64,000 nt of DNA, taken from NCBI RefSeq assembly GCF_902686445.1, contig NC_062216.1:15769084-15833083 (forward strand). Reading direction: 5' to 3'. The position numbers and the translations under genes are program-made. Source of the stretch: Sciurus carolinensis. Lineage: Eukaryota; Chordata; Mammalia; Rodentia; Sciuridae. The notes beneath the pieces were generated by a model. It was given only the letters and a program-made list of their open reading frames with translations, was not told where the DNA came from and did no database searches. Position 1 is the first letter of the stretch. Every line of letters starts with the position of its first letter. Shown here in pieces: positions 23,526 through 34,535 of the stretch.

Positions 23526-23692
23526 ACCTTAGGATTGTGAGAAAGGAATGAGACAACAGATGTGGATTGTTTACTCCTCCAACTGGCTTATAATAGATCT
23601 CAGCAAACACTCCTTCTCTTCCTCCTCCCCTTTTGGACCCAAACCAGGTTTGAAAACACTTTGAAAAGCATCTTTCAACTCTGGTGACATTC

Positions 23693-23776
23693 TCCTCTTC
23701 CTTCCTTCCTTCCTTCCTTCCTTCCTTCCTTCCTTCCTCCCTCCCTCCCTCCCTCCCTCCCTCCTTCCTTCCTTCC
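23693..23776. repeat. (CCTT)n / (CCCT)n microsatellite
   Basis: A pure CCTT tract that switches to CCCT in the middle and back. The Glu/Gly/Arg/Lys frames on the minus strand are its by-product. Confidence 0.95.
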
Positions 23777-24403
23777 TGGTTTTTCCTGCCAATGCACACA
23801 CTTCAAATGCCCTCAGAATGTGGCGGCCAATTTGTGACAACTTGATTCCGTGACTTTGTTATTCGTGGTTAACCTTACCCTACAATTTAAGACATAGATT
23901 GATGGGAGGTGGCAGCATAGTTCCAGGGTCCTGTGGCCTCAAAGTGACAGAGTGTACATTCCATGTCACTCCAGGTTCTAATTACTAATTGATATGAATT
24001 ATCTCACATACTTCTTACAATGTTTGGGAGGCATGTGTTCATTTAAGCAACACTTAATCTTCTGTAGTAGATGAGTCCCGAGGCTTGATACATACACGTT
24101 TATTTTTCACAAAGATAAAGTCCAGTCTGCAGGGGAGGGGGCTAGGAGGACCTTCTGGGTGCTCCTGTTCAGGGATTTGGTCTGATGAGCATCATTTAGT
24201 CTTAGCATATGGTTTCCCAGGTGGCCTTTGGCATGAGAAAATCCATGTAGAGAAAGGAAGAGAGAACTTGACATTGTTGTAAGTTTTTAAAGTTTTGCCA
24301 TATTTACTAGACCAGTAGAAGTATGGCTTCTTCCCGCTTCCTGTTCCTTTGCCCAGAACTGAGTCATGTGGCCATACCCAACCACCAAGGAAGCTGGGAA
24401 ATA
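23777..24403. other. Unique DNA upstream of minisatellite
   Basis: No gene recognised. A start codon at 24323 (A at -3, G at +4) opens the frame that runs into the 54-bp repeats. Confidence 0.45.
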
Positions 24404-24565
24404 TACTTAGCCCTGCTCCCAGGAGAGGGAAATGGATTTGAGAACACTAGACAAAAGTACTTAACCCTACTCCTAGGAGAGGGAAATAGGTTTGAGAATA
24501 CTACTCAAAGGTACTTAGCCCTACTTCCAGAAGAGGGAAATGGGTTTGAGAGCACACCCAAAGGT
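24404..24565 (+). repeat. Three 54-bp tandem repeats, reading frame kept open
   Basis: Units start at 24404, 24458 and 24512, each exactly 54 bases with no indels. Each begins 'tactta(g/a)cccta/gct' and contains 'agagggaaat'. Within the 99-codon frame 24323-24622 they encode three 18-residue repeats, each starting with Tyr-Leu and containing Glu-Gly-Asn-(Gly/Arg)-Phe-Glu. I know of no protein family with this repeat. A minisatellite without coding function is the more likely reading. Confidence 0.85.
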
Positions 24566-24715
24566 GGGTATTACTGTCCCCATTTCAAAGAGGGAAAAGG
24601 CAGGAGCACACACAACAAATAGAAGGGTGAGTTTCTGAATGTGGCACTTGCCTCATTTCTCTTCCATCTTCCAATAATTATGTTTTTGAATTCCCAAGTA
24701 CACATGAGAAATACA

Positions 24716-24769
24716 TAGTTTTACTAAATTAAGGGAGATCAGTAGTTTTACTAAATTAAGGGAGATCAG
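24716..24769 (+). repeat. Exact 27-bp tandem duplication
   Basis: 'tagttttactaaattaaggg' followed by 'agatcag' occurs twice in succession without a mismatch. The second copy continues directly into L1 3'UTR sequence. Confidence 0.95.
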
Positions 24770-24950
24770 TAGAATAGAGGAAAGGGACCAGGGAGAGGGA
24801 GGAGAGGAGGGAAAGGGGAAGCACTGGGGAGTGATATTGGCCAAATTATATTGCTACACCCTGTCTGTGCATGTACAAATGTGTAACAATGAATCCCACC
24901 ATTATGTGTAATTACAATGCACCAATAAAAATATGGGAAGAAAGCAATTT
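24743..24950 (+). mobile_element. L1 3'UTR end, sciurid type
   Basis: 'gggagatcagtagaatagag', a purine-rich G tract (24776-24820), 'gtgtaacaatgaatcccacc', 'attatgtgtaattacaatgc', then 'accaataaaaatatggg'. Only the 3'UTR remains. The left edge is blurred by the 27-bp duplication. Confidence 0.7.
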
Positions 24951-26440
24951 AAGGCAAAATTTGAACCCCCTAAAAAGGATAATTATATCAATTCTTTTTA
25001 AAATAAAATATGTATGAATAAGCCAGGGACTGTAAGACCTCATTAAGATAAGTATGCATATCAGACTCATTCATTTTCCTTAATAGTAAGTCATTTAAAA
25101 TATTTTTCCTATTGAAATAAGCCTGTGTATATGCAAAATTTGCATGAATTCTAAGATTAAAAATGGGACATCAAATAAAAACTTTGGTCACAATTGTGGG
25201 TTCAAAGTCACCCATTTAGTTTTAGTGATGGAAAATTTTGGAATGGTTTAGGATTTTTTTAATGCAAAAAAATGTGCGACACACTTTTATAATTTCTTAT
25301 CAATGCTTACTGCAATTACTTTGAGTAACAACTATAATAATAACAATAACACATTTGTAATTCCCCTCAAATTTTATTTTGGTTGTTCATCTTCTACTGG
25401 TTTCTGGAGTTCAACCTAGAGATCTTGGAAGTTTAAAGCACATCTAGCTGACAGTTTACCTCTTTCTTCAGAGATCGTTTTGCTTCCTTCCCCAACCAAG
25501 GAATATCCTGTCTTCTTTCTCTAGTTTCTCAACTTTCTCTGAGCTAAAAACCTCTTTCTGGTCCACTGGGAACAATAAAAACCCTGTATACTTTTCTTAC
25601 AAATCAAGAGAACATCATTCCAACTTCTTTTCTCTTCTCTGTTTTTTCTATTGTGTTAGCCAATTTCATTTGCATATGGTGACTGGAGCTAATTAATAGT
25701 TTTCCCACAGCTGGTTCCCTTTAGAAACATTTAGCAACTGCTTTCTAGAACAACTGCCCTAGGCTCAGAGTTCAAGCTGGCAATATCTCCTTGATACAGT
25801 GCAGAGCATTACCAGGCTGTCCAGCTTTTATCAGTAATGGCGGATTGGTGTTGGGGGTCACATGTGACCCAAAAGATGATGGTACAAGTCCTTTCATGGT
25901 GATTATTTCCTTATGTTCTGCCTATTTGTTACTTTTAGTCTGTTTCACTTTTTCAACTTGGCCCTTACATCCAAGAATATCTTCACCAAATTGCCTTTTG
26001 AAATGTTTCCCCAGTTTTAAACTCTCTATGAACCTCAGATGCACAGCATTGGATTAACCATATCCTTAGTACATCACCCACTTTCATCATGAGAGTTTAT
26101 TTAGTTATTTAAAAATAATGTGATGAGCATTCATGAAGCCACCAAAGCAAATAAAAGCTCAACCATGGATAATGGCTATATTGGTCCCCCCATTCCTTCA
26201 CATTTTCTGGCATCCCCCATCTGAGGCAAACCGTGTCCTGTATGCATAATTTTCCTGCTTTCTTTGGAAGATTGTTTTATTTTGCCTCTATATAGTCCTA
26301 AAAAACCTATTTGATTTTAGTTAGTTACATTAGACTCTGTAAAATGAAATCAGAATTTATGCATCTTAGGGGGTCAGTTTCCTACTGAACATTAAATTGC
26401 TGAAACTTAGCATACAACAGCTGGTTAGTACAGTTTATTC
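24951..26440. other. AT-rich DNA, no gene seen
   Basis: No recognised repeat or gene. The sequence becomes steadily AT-richer to the right, and parts may be L1 too old to recognise by eye. Confidence 0.45.
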
Positions 26441-28160
26441 ATCTCCCTGTGCTATTCTCTCATGTGTCCATTATACTCTGGTTGATCCATTCTCCCACGG
26501 ATGGGCATTTGAGTAGTGGGAACATTCTTTTGCTATGATGAATAGGTACTATGAAGGTTCTTGTATATATTTCCTGTTATTCAGGGTCAAAGCAAAAATT
26601 TTTTTGTGTGTATACATAATTAGAGGTGGAATTGCTGAGTTATAGAGTATATAAATAAATGGTCCACTTTAGGAAATATCACCAAAGTGTCGTCCAGAGG
26701 ATTGCACCAAGTTATTGCATCAATCCCAGCAGCAATATGATCCTGTGGATTCATGGCTTTTCCGATACTTGATTTTGTCAGATCTTTAGATATTTTGCAG
26801 TTAATTGCATAGCCCCAATACCAAATTAACTATAAAATGGTATTTCACTGCCATCTTTATTTTCATTTCTGTGATTAAAGACATCTTATGTTTCTTGGCC
26901 ATGTGTTCTTTCTGTGAAATATCTATTTGCATTTTTTTTCTATTTTTCTAATAGGTTGTGTTTTTCCTATTGATTTAAAAGAAACTTTTTATTTTCCATA
27001 AGTAATTGTTGGTTGTAACTTAGTATTAAAAATATCTTCCCTCAATTTTTATCTTTCATTTTCACTTTCCTTAAAGAATATTTTGAAGAACAGTCTAAAG
27101 GAAGAATATGTTGTTTATTTTATTATGTTCTACCTTTCCTTTATTTAATTATTGAAAATATCTCATAAAGTTTAAAATTTGTCTGTAGTCCTGCATGTGT
27201 TTTATAAAATGTATTCTTAGATATTCTCTGACACTATTTTAAATGGTAAAATTTATATTTTCTAGTTGTTTTCTGATATATTATAGATTGATTATATAGC
27301 TAGCTACTTGGCTAAATTCTATTTTAGTAATTTTCTGTAGATTCTTATAGGTCATCTATTTAAAGATGCATCATCTATGAATCCTGAGTCTAAATTTTTC
27401 TTAGTTTATTTTATTAGTTAGGACTTCTGATATAGTTTGGAATGTAAGTGGTCATTGTAATTATTCTACAATTACAAAAATGATAAAGGATAGTATTTTC
27501 AGTAGATTTTAATAGATGTTCTTCAAGAGATTGAGAAGTTCCTGTTTATGGCTAATTTAATGAGAATTTGTTAAGAATGGATGCTGAACTTCATCAAATT
27601 CATTTCCTCTATTTACTGAAAAATTGTTTTTTCCTATTAATTTCTTAACATGGTGAATTATAGTTCTTGGCTTTTAAAGTATTAAGTAATTCTTGCATAC
27701 CTGGGATAAAACCAACTTGATCCAGGGGCATTACATTTTAATATGTTTATATGTTAGTTAGATGGTAAGATTTTAAAGAATACTTGCATATTTGTATCTA
27801 TATTCAAAATATAATGGCTTGACTGTTTCTTTTCTGGAACATCCTTGTGTGGTTTTGGTATTGGGGCTATGCCATTCCCATAAATAAGCTCAGGAACATG
27901 TCTCCTTTTCTAGTTTCTACATAACATATTTGCAAAATGTTAGGGGAGTCTATCTATTATTTAAAAGCTTGGAGAAATATCATCTGTAAAACCAGGTCAG
28001 GTGTTTGTGGAACAACATTAAGGCACAATTTCAATTTCTTTAACAGTTGTAAGACTAATATTTTTATTTCTTCTTTAGTTAGTCTAGTAATAATCAGAAC
28101 AGCTAAAGGATTTCATTCACTCTTAAGTTTTCAAAAAGTTGACTAATAATAGTATTATTT
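26441..28160 (-). mobile_element. Ancient L1, ORF2 and 3' part, reversed
   Basis: On the plus strand: 'gttgatccattctcccacgg', 'agaggtggaattgctgagtt' and 'ttcttggccatgtgttcttt' (3' part of ORF2), then 'gaacttcatcaaattcattt', 'cttgcatacctgggataaaa', 'gtgtggttttggtattgggg' (RT-domain region). About 1.7 kb is kept, with many stops. This fits an L1M subfamily. Confidence 0.85.
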
Positions 28161-28164
28161 GTTA

Positions 28165-28680
28165 TCACTCAAATTTTTTTCCAAATATTTTATTATAGTC
28201 AATACACCTAACATAAAATTCACCATCTTGACCATTTTTAGGTATACAGTTCAGTGCCATCAAATACCTTCACGATGTTGCCTGAACATCTCCGCCATCT
28301 GTTTTCATAGCTCTTTTCTTGTATAGTGGAAACTCTGTGCTCATTAAGCAATAACCCCTCAGTACCCTCTCCCTCCACCACTGGCAACCACCATTATGTT
28401 TTCTGTCTGTGATTCTCACTCCTCTAAATACTTCGTGAAGGTGGACTCATACAGTATTAGCCTTTGTTACTGGCTTATTTCACTTAGCATAATGTCATCA
28501 AGTTTCATTTACGTTGTAACCTATGCCAGAATTTATTTCTCTCTTCAGGTTGAATAACATTCTATTGTATGTATTCAATGCATTTTGCTTACGTATTCAC
28601 ATGTCCATAGACACTTGGGTTGCTTCTATGCTTCAGATGTTGTGAATAATGCTGCTACGAACATGAGTATGTCACTCGAT
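28165..28680 (-). mobile_element. Ancient L1M 3' end, reversed
   Basis: 'ctaacataaaattcaccatc', 'tatacagttcagtgccatca', 'ctggcaaccaccattatgtt', 'ttatttcacttagcataatg', 'gttgtgaataatgctgctac'. This is the classic L1MC/ME 3' region. It starts a second L1 immediately after the previous one. Confidence 0.85.
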
Positions 28681-28689
28681 CCTTTTTTA

Positions 28690-28930
28690 TCTGAAAAAAA
28701 ATTTTTTTGAGATTGTCCCCTTTTTCACTCATAGGATTTTTCATTCCTATTTCTTCTCTCTTGGTTAGCATTGGGAGGTTTCCCAGATCTTTTCCAACAA
28801 ATCAACTTCGGATTTTGTTGACATGCTTTGTTTCCATTTTGTTGTCTTCTATTCATATTTTTGTTGTGTCTTTCCTTTTATTTATTATGTGTTGGTTTAT
28901 TCTTCTGTTCACTAAGGTGAGGAATTACTC
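28690..28930 (-). mobile_element. L1 ORF2 fragment, reversed
   Basis: T-rich sequence with 'ttatttattatgtgttggtt' and 'tattcttctgttcactaagg' matches the reverse of L1 ORF2 upstream of the RT core. It ends where a forward L1 begins. Confidence 0.55.
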
Positions 28931-28964
28931 CACGACTAAGATTGTAGGCAACAGTGATGACCTG

Positions 28965-30625
28965 GAACCCTTTCCTCTAAGATTAGTAGCAAGACAAGAA
29001 TGCCCACTCTTATCACTTGTATTCCATGCCATCCTGGAAATGCTAGCCAGAGCAATTAGGCAAGAGAAATAAATACGAGGCATTCAAATAGAAAAGGAAA
29101 ACGTGACTTCATTACTGTTTGCTGGTGACATAATCTTAAGTAGAAAATTCTAAAGATTACACCAAAACAGAAATGTGTGTTCAACTGATTTTTGAGAAAG
29201 GTGGCAAGAATTCACACTGGGGAAATGACTTCAACAAGTGATGCTGGGAAAACTGGATACCATATGAAGATATAAAATTGTATCCTTAACTCATCAAAAA
29301 TATATCAAAACATAAACTTGAAATGAATTGAAGATGTAAGACCTAAAACCATAAAACTACTAGAAGAGAATAAAGAAAAAAAATACCTGATCTTGGTTTG
29401 GGCAGTGATTTTTAAAAGTTTGTTCTCCAAAGTGCAGGCAACAAAAGAAAAATAAACAAATGCTATCACATTAAAATAAAAAAACTGCACAAAGGAAACA
29501 ACAAAGTGAAGAGACAATCGGGGTTGAAAAAATATTTGCAAGCCATAAGGGATTAATATCCAAAATATTTAAGGAACTCAAACAACTTTACAGAAAGAAA
29601 CCAAATCTGGTTTAAAAATGGGTAAGGGACTCGAATGCACATTTCTGAAAACAAGAGATGGAAATGGCCAATAGATGTATTAAAAGCACTCAAAGCACTC
29701 AATATCAGTAATCATCAGGCAACTGCAAATTGAAACCATGATGAGATGTCACCTTACACCCATCAGAATGATTATTATCAAGACAAAAATACCAAGTTTG
29801 GGTGAGGATGTAAAGAAAATGGAGTCCTTAAACAGTGTGGATGGGAAGATAAATTACAGCTATTATGGAAGATTGAATGGCGGCTCCTTGAAAAACTGAA
29901 AACAGAATTACAATATTATTCAGCAATCCTTCTTCTGGGAATTTGCCCCAAAGATTTGAAACGAGTACCTTGAAGTGATATCTGTACTCCCATGGTCATT
30001 GTAGCACTGTAAAACTAATTAACACTTTGCTGAAAACAGCAAAGTTATGGAATGAACCAAGGTGTTTATCAACAGATGAATGGATTAATAAAATGTGGTG
30101 TATATACATGACAGAATACTATTCAGCCTTAAAAAAGAAATTTTATCATTTTCAAAAACATGGTTAGAATTCGAAAACATATATTAAGTCAAATAACTTA
30201 GGCTTAGGAAGACGCATATTACATATTCTCACTTCCATGTGGAATCTAAAAAAATCAAAGTCCAAGAGGCAGAGTAGAATGACAGTTACCAGAGGGTGAG
30301 AGAGCAGGAAATGGTCAGAGAAGAGTAAAAGGATAAAAAGCCTTAGTTACACCAAAGGAATTATTTTCCTTTGAGATACATTGTGCAGTTTGGTGAAGAT
30401 TGTACATAATAATCTAGACTACATTTCAAAATTACTAAGAAAGTACATTTTAAATGTTCTCAACCACAAAACATGATAAGCATTTGAGATGATGGATGTG
30501 TTGATTAGCTTGATTTAATTATCCCACACTGCATGTATAAATCCTAAAATCAAATTGCACGCTATAAATATATACAACTGCAATTTGTTAATTTATAATT
30601 AAATCAAATTTAAAAAAAACTTATG
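28965..30625 (+). mobile_element. L1M (L1MA/MB-like), ORF2 and 3'UTR, forward
   Basis: Begins in the RT domain with 'agcaagacaagaatgcccac' and 'gctagccagagcaattaggc'. An internal deletion follows, then the ORF2 C-terminal part ('gatgctgggaaaactggata', 'aagggattaatatccaaaat', 'tatcaacagatgaatggatt') and a full 3'UTR with 'ctcacttccatgtggaatct', ending 'taaatcaaatttaaaaaaaa'. The remnant RT frame encodes the L1-typical Cys-Pro-Leu-Leu-Ser-Leu near 29005. Many stops. Confidence 0.9.
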
Positions 30626-30629
30626 TTTG

Positions 30630-31228
30630 AGTTTTATTATGAGTTCTTCTTTAACTTATAAAGTAAGTATGATGCATTTTTAAAATTTCAAATTGTGGTA
30701 ATTTGTTGTTGTTAATATTTAACTGAAATGAGCTGTGGTCGAAAATGATGATCTGTCTGACGGTTTGAAATTTGTTGAATATTTTCATCTGAAATAACAT
30801 GATTAAATTTTGTAAATATTTCAGATAAAATAGAAAAATATACATTGTAGAGGTCACTGGATACTCTCTGTATGCTCAAGTTGATTGTGATGTTCATTTT
30901 ATCTTTATCCTTGATAGTTTTTTCCTACTCAATGTTTCAATAATATAGAGAGGGGTTGTTGCAATCTCCTATTACAATGGTGATTTGTCAAATTTTTTCA
31001 GTAGTTTTATCACTTTTCCTTTGTATATTGTGAGGTTATTTCAGAAGATGAATAGTTTTAAAAATTGCTAAACATTTGTGGTGAATCAAAACTATTATCA
31101 ATATGAAGCCGTTATCTTTATCTGTAATAAAATTTTTTCAGTAGTCTAGTTTAAATCATATTAAAATATCTTTATCTTTTTTTCTTTGCTTAGAATTTCC
31201 CTGATACTTTCTTCAATTATTTTATTTC
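30630..31228 (-). mobile_element. Old L1 ORF2 5' part, reversed
   Basis: 'gttgcaatctcctattacaa' and 'tgtggtcgaaaatgatgatc' match the reverse of the L1 endonuclease/RT linker region. It appears to resume at 31860 after a younger L1. Confidence 0.6.
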
Positions 31229-31603
31229 CAACTTTTTAAAAATTATTTTTTATTTGTTCTAATTAGTTATATATGACAGTAAAATGCATTGATGCATTTT
31301 GATAAATCATACATAAATTTTTCTGATTGTACATGTTGTAGGATCACATTAGTCATGCAGTCATATATGTACATGAGGTAATAATGTGTATTTCACTCTA
31401 CTATCTTTCTTACCCTATAACCTTTCTCCTCCCTTCTTCCCCAGCATCCCCCTCTTATCGTGAATTAGTACCTACATATCACAGAAAACATACAACCTTT
31501 TGCTTTTTGGGCTTGGTTTATTTTGCTTAGCATGATATTATCCAACTCCATCCATTTACCAGCAAATGACATAATTTCATTCTTTTTTAAAGCTGAGTAA
31601 TAT

Positions 31604-31637
<34 letters not shown>

Positions 31638-31638
31638 A
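31604..31638. repeat. (TCTA)n microsatellite
   Basis: About eight uninterrupted TCTA units inside the reversed L1. Confidence 0.95.
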
Positions 31639-31842
31639 CATTTTGTTTATCCATTCATCTGTTGAAGGACACCTAGGTTGGTTCCACAGTTTACCTATTG
31701 TGAATTGAGCTTCGATAAGCATTGATGTGGCTGTGTCACTGTAGTATGCTGATTTTAAGTCCTTTGAGTATAAACCAAGGAGTGGTATAGTTGGGTCAAA
31801 TGGTGGTTCCATTTCTAACCTTTTAAAAACAAATTCCTGCAT
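31636..31842 (-). pseudogene. L1 ORF2 C-terminal fragment
   Basis: The frame carries the L1 ORF2 C-terminal signature: Pro-Thr-Ile-Pro-Leu-Leu-Gly-Leu, then Tyr-Ser-Lys-Asp-Leu-Lys-Ser-Ala-Tyr-Tyr-Ser-Asp, then Leu-Trp-Asn-Gln-Pro-Arg-Cys-Pro-Ser-Thr-Asp-Glu-Trp. The same motifs occur at 42809-43270. It is cut by the TCTA repeat and has no endonuclease or RT domain, so it is a dead relic. Confidence 0.85.
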
Positions 31843-31859
31843 ATGTCAGCATTTAAAAA

Positions 31860-32300
31860 ACTTGGCGAACCAAGTTTTACTTAATAATTATCTAAAATAA
31901 CATTCTTAATTATTTATAACTTGGTCTTCCTTATAACATTTTAACTTGCCAGTATTTTCAACTAATGAAAGCTTTGATCACTTTACCTTTTGCATCTTTT
32001 GAAAAATCTCCCGAGTTTTTCTCCCACTTACTTATGTAATTTATTTTAAATTATTTTCAATGTGGGCCTTTCTATGGTAATTTACCTGTTACTTTATACC
32101 TAGAATTTATCTGTTACTTTGTTTTCCATGGCCTCATATTTCAAAGGCAATTGGCTGAATAGAACATTTAAAATTGTATGAATTCTTTTCCTGAATACTT
32201 TGAAATCACTATTCCATCGTCTTTTTGCATTCAGTATTACTTTTTAAAAAACGTATATCAATTTAATTCTCATTTTTGAATGTTTTATGCTCTTTCTCTT
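31860..32300 (-). mobile_element. Old L1 fragment, reversed
   Basis: 'attggctgaatagaacattt' and 'ttccatcgtctttttgcatt' resemble the reverse of L1M upstream sequence ('ggatatagaattcta..tccattgtcttct'). Probably the continuation of 30630-31228. Confidence 0.45.
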
Positions 32301-32319
32301 TGTATACACTCTCCCCCAA

Positions 32320-32404
32320 GTATGTGTGTGTATATATATATAAATATGAATATATAAATACATAAATATATAAATATATATGTGTATATACATAAACACA
32401 CACA
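32320..32404. repeat. TA/TG-rich microsatellite
   Basis: Mixed TATG, TA and AAATA units up to the left end of the Tigger copy. Confidence 0.9.
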
Positions 32405-32895
32405 GTAGTCCCCCTTACCTGTGGGGATTTGTTCCAAGATCCTCTGTAGATGCCTGAATCCTCAGATGCTACTGAATTTTATATATATACACACACACAT
32501 ATATAATGTATACACACATACACACACATATATATAAGTATATATATATAAATTATCATAGGCTTATATGGAACTATAAGGTTACTATGTAAGGGTTACT
32601 TGACTATAAGCACTGTGATCTATGACAGTGGATCTGATAAATGAGATGGCTTCTAGTGACTAACAGGTAGGTAGCATATACAGCAAGGATATAGTGGACA
32701 AAGGGATGATTAACATCCTTGGTGGGATAAAGCAGTTTGGTGTGACTTTCATCACACTATTAAGAGTTTTATGTAATTTAAAACTTATAAATTATTTATT
32801 TGTGAAATTTTACACTTAATATTTTCATATTATGATTGACTGAACTGAAACCTTGGAAAATGGAACTATGGATAAGGGAGCAAAAATTGTGTATT
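32403..32895 (-). mobile_element. Tigger-type DNA transposon, deleted copy
   Basis: Starts at the terminal inverted repeat 'cagtagtcccccttacctgt' and ends near 'ggaactatggataagggagc'. Core matches to the 6440 copy (reversed) include 'tgactaacaggtaggtagca' and 'agtggacaaagggatgatta'. A TA/CA microsatellite (32479-32552) has grown inside. No transposase is left. Confidence 0.8.
32479..32552. repeat. (TA)n/(CA)n microsatellite in Tigger
   Basis: Alternating TA and CA runs, interrupted, within the transposon. Confidence 0.9.
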
Positions 32896-32921
32896 TGTAT
32901 TATCTTAAATTTCTATATTGT

Positions 32922-33020
32922 GGGGCTGGAGTTACAGCTCAGTTGGTAGAGTACTTGCCTCACAAACACGAGACCCTGAGTTCAATCCTAGCACCGCAAA
33001 AAAAAAAAAAAAAAAAAAAA
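32922..33020 (+). mobile_element. ID SINE, young, with poly-A tail
   Basis: tRNA-derived ID element: 'ggggctggagttacagctca', then 'gttggtagagtacttgcc' (A-box region), then 'gagttcaatcctagcacc' (B-box region), then a run of over 20 A. A 9-bp target-site duplication, 'tatattgtg', flanks it at 32914-32922 and 33022-33030. The intact duplication and uniform tail point to recent insertion. Confidence 0.95.
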
Positions 33021-33030
33021 TTATATTGTG

Positions 33031-34029
33031 TATTTATATGTGGATTGTACCTTATATCTTCTTTTGAGAACTTTATGGGTTATTTTCTATCTGAGATCTT
33101 AATTCTTAATTGATTCCATAAAGTGAATCTCCACTATTGAATTTAAAAATATTTTATTTCTGAGACAGCTTTTAAATATAAAGGAAAAAAGCACTTAACT
33201 TTTATTCTCCATTTTCCTTAATTTTTCTTTCATATTTTCTCTCAATTTGTCTTTTCAACTCTGTATTTTGAACTATTTCTTCAATCTAGTTTTTGAAATC
33301 ATACAATCCTGTCTTAGTTCATTTTTGTGCAGTCTTTTGTGTTTTTAACTTTTACCTACTATATCGCAGACATTTGTTATTTTTGTATCTTCATATTCCT
33401 GTTTCATGTTGCTAAAATCTTTCCTCATCTTTCATAAGAAGAATTGTACAGAACTTAAAAGTTAGGCAAGTGATAAGTGCAAGTCCTTTTGACATCATGC
33501 TGGACCATTCCACCATGGGTTAATTCCATTTGTGTGTGATCTGCTTTGTGACTCAGTGTTTATAACTGCTTGGGGCCAAACTGTGTGAAGCTACAGGTTA
33601 ATGTTCTGATGACTGATAAATGCAAACTAATTTCTGTAGAAAAACGATACCTTGAATGGTTACTGGGTTTTTTTGTTTGTTGGGTTGTTTTATGCTCTGT
33701 AAGACATTGACAAGTTTTGTGTCTGATTTAGCAATCTAATTCAAGGACTCTTTATCCCATTGCCTAGACACATTTCACTTTTAAAATTCATACTTGAACC
33801 AAATTTACCATCATATTGAATTCACTGAACCAAATAAATCTGAGTTAAACTATGTGTTCACCATAATTTGTATGACATCCATATTTTTAATTTTTTGAAA
33901 ATTATTATTTGCAACCTCCTTTGAAGATATTTAGACTAATTGAAAATGATTTTTCTTTTCTAATTATCTTACTTTTAATACATGCATAACTCAACATACA
34001 GTTTTTCTTTTGAAATGGTTACGCCCCTC
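33031..34029. other. AT-rich DNA, no gene seen
   Basis: No repeat or gene recognised with confidence. Parts could be very old L1. Confidence 0.45.
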
Positions 34030-34043
34030 AAAATGACATTTGT

Positions 34044-34241
34044 GAATGGAGGAAGGAGGGACTCTATAGAGGGATAAGAGGGGTGGGAAGGGTGGGGGGG
34101 AGGGAAAAAAAAAATCACAGAATGAATCAAAAACTATTACCCTGGGTAAATGTATGATTACACAAATGGTATGCCTCTACTTCATGTACAAACAGAGAAA
34201 CAACATGTATCCCATTTGTTTACAATAAAAATGAATTTAAA
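34044..34241 (+). mobile_element. Short 5'-truncated L1 3' end with TSD
   Basis: About 200 bases of sciurid L1 3'UTR: a G-rich tract ('gggtgggaagggtggggggg'), 'gtatgattacacaaatggta', 'catgtatcccatttgtttac', 'aataaaaatgaatttaaa'. An exact 14-bp duplication ('aaaatgacatttgt') flanks it at 34030-34043 and 34242-34255. Confidence 0.92.
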
Positions 34242-34535
34242 AAAATGACATTTGTACCCACCCTGCTGAAGACATTGAGCAGTTTTGTCAGGAAATTAAT
34301 TGGGGGAGACCCAACCTCATACAGATGAGCACCTTTGAGCTTAGGATGGATGGAGAAGATAGCCCTAGGATGGAATATTCAGGCACCAGAAATCTTGGGT
34401 CACACTTTCTCCTTACTAGATAATGGATAGAGACCTCACTGGGCCCAGCTGTCCCCTAGTGGGGCTCTGACTGTACAGGTGGGACACTGTTCTCTTGATC
34501 TCAGAGGTGATGCTGTTTCTTCCTTAAACCCCCCA

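Larger units (their letters stand above)
31229..31845 (-). mobile_element. Young sciurid L1, 3' end, reversed
   Basis: 3'UTR reversed ('gttctaattagttatatatg', 'gtaggatcacattagtcatg'), then the ORF2 C-terminus ('atccattcatctgttgaagg'). It is 5'-truncated near 31845. A TCTA microsatellite has expanded inside the ORF2 end at 31604. It is inserted into older reversed L1 sequence. Confidence 0.85.

Noticed and set aside
31229..31845. Target-site duplication around the young L1 ('cttttt/ccttttaaaaa')
   Set aside because: The match is low-complexity and the right-hand copy may be L1 ORF2 sequence itself.
32922..33020. tRNA gene
   Set aside because: The tRNA-like boxes belong to an ID SINE: no acceptor stem pairing, poly-A tail and target-site duplication.
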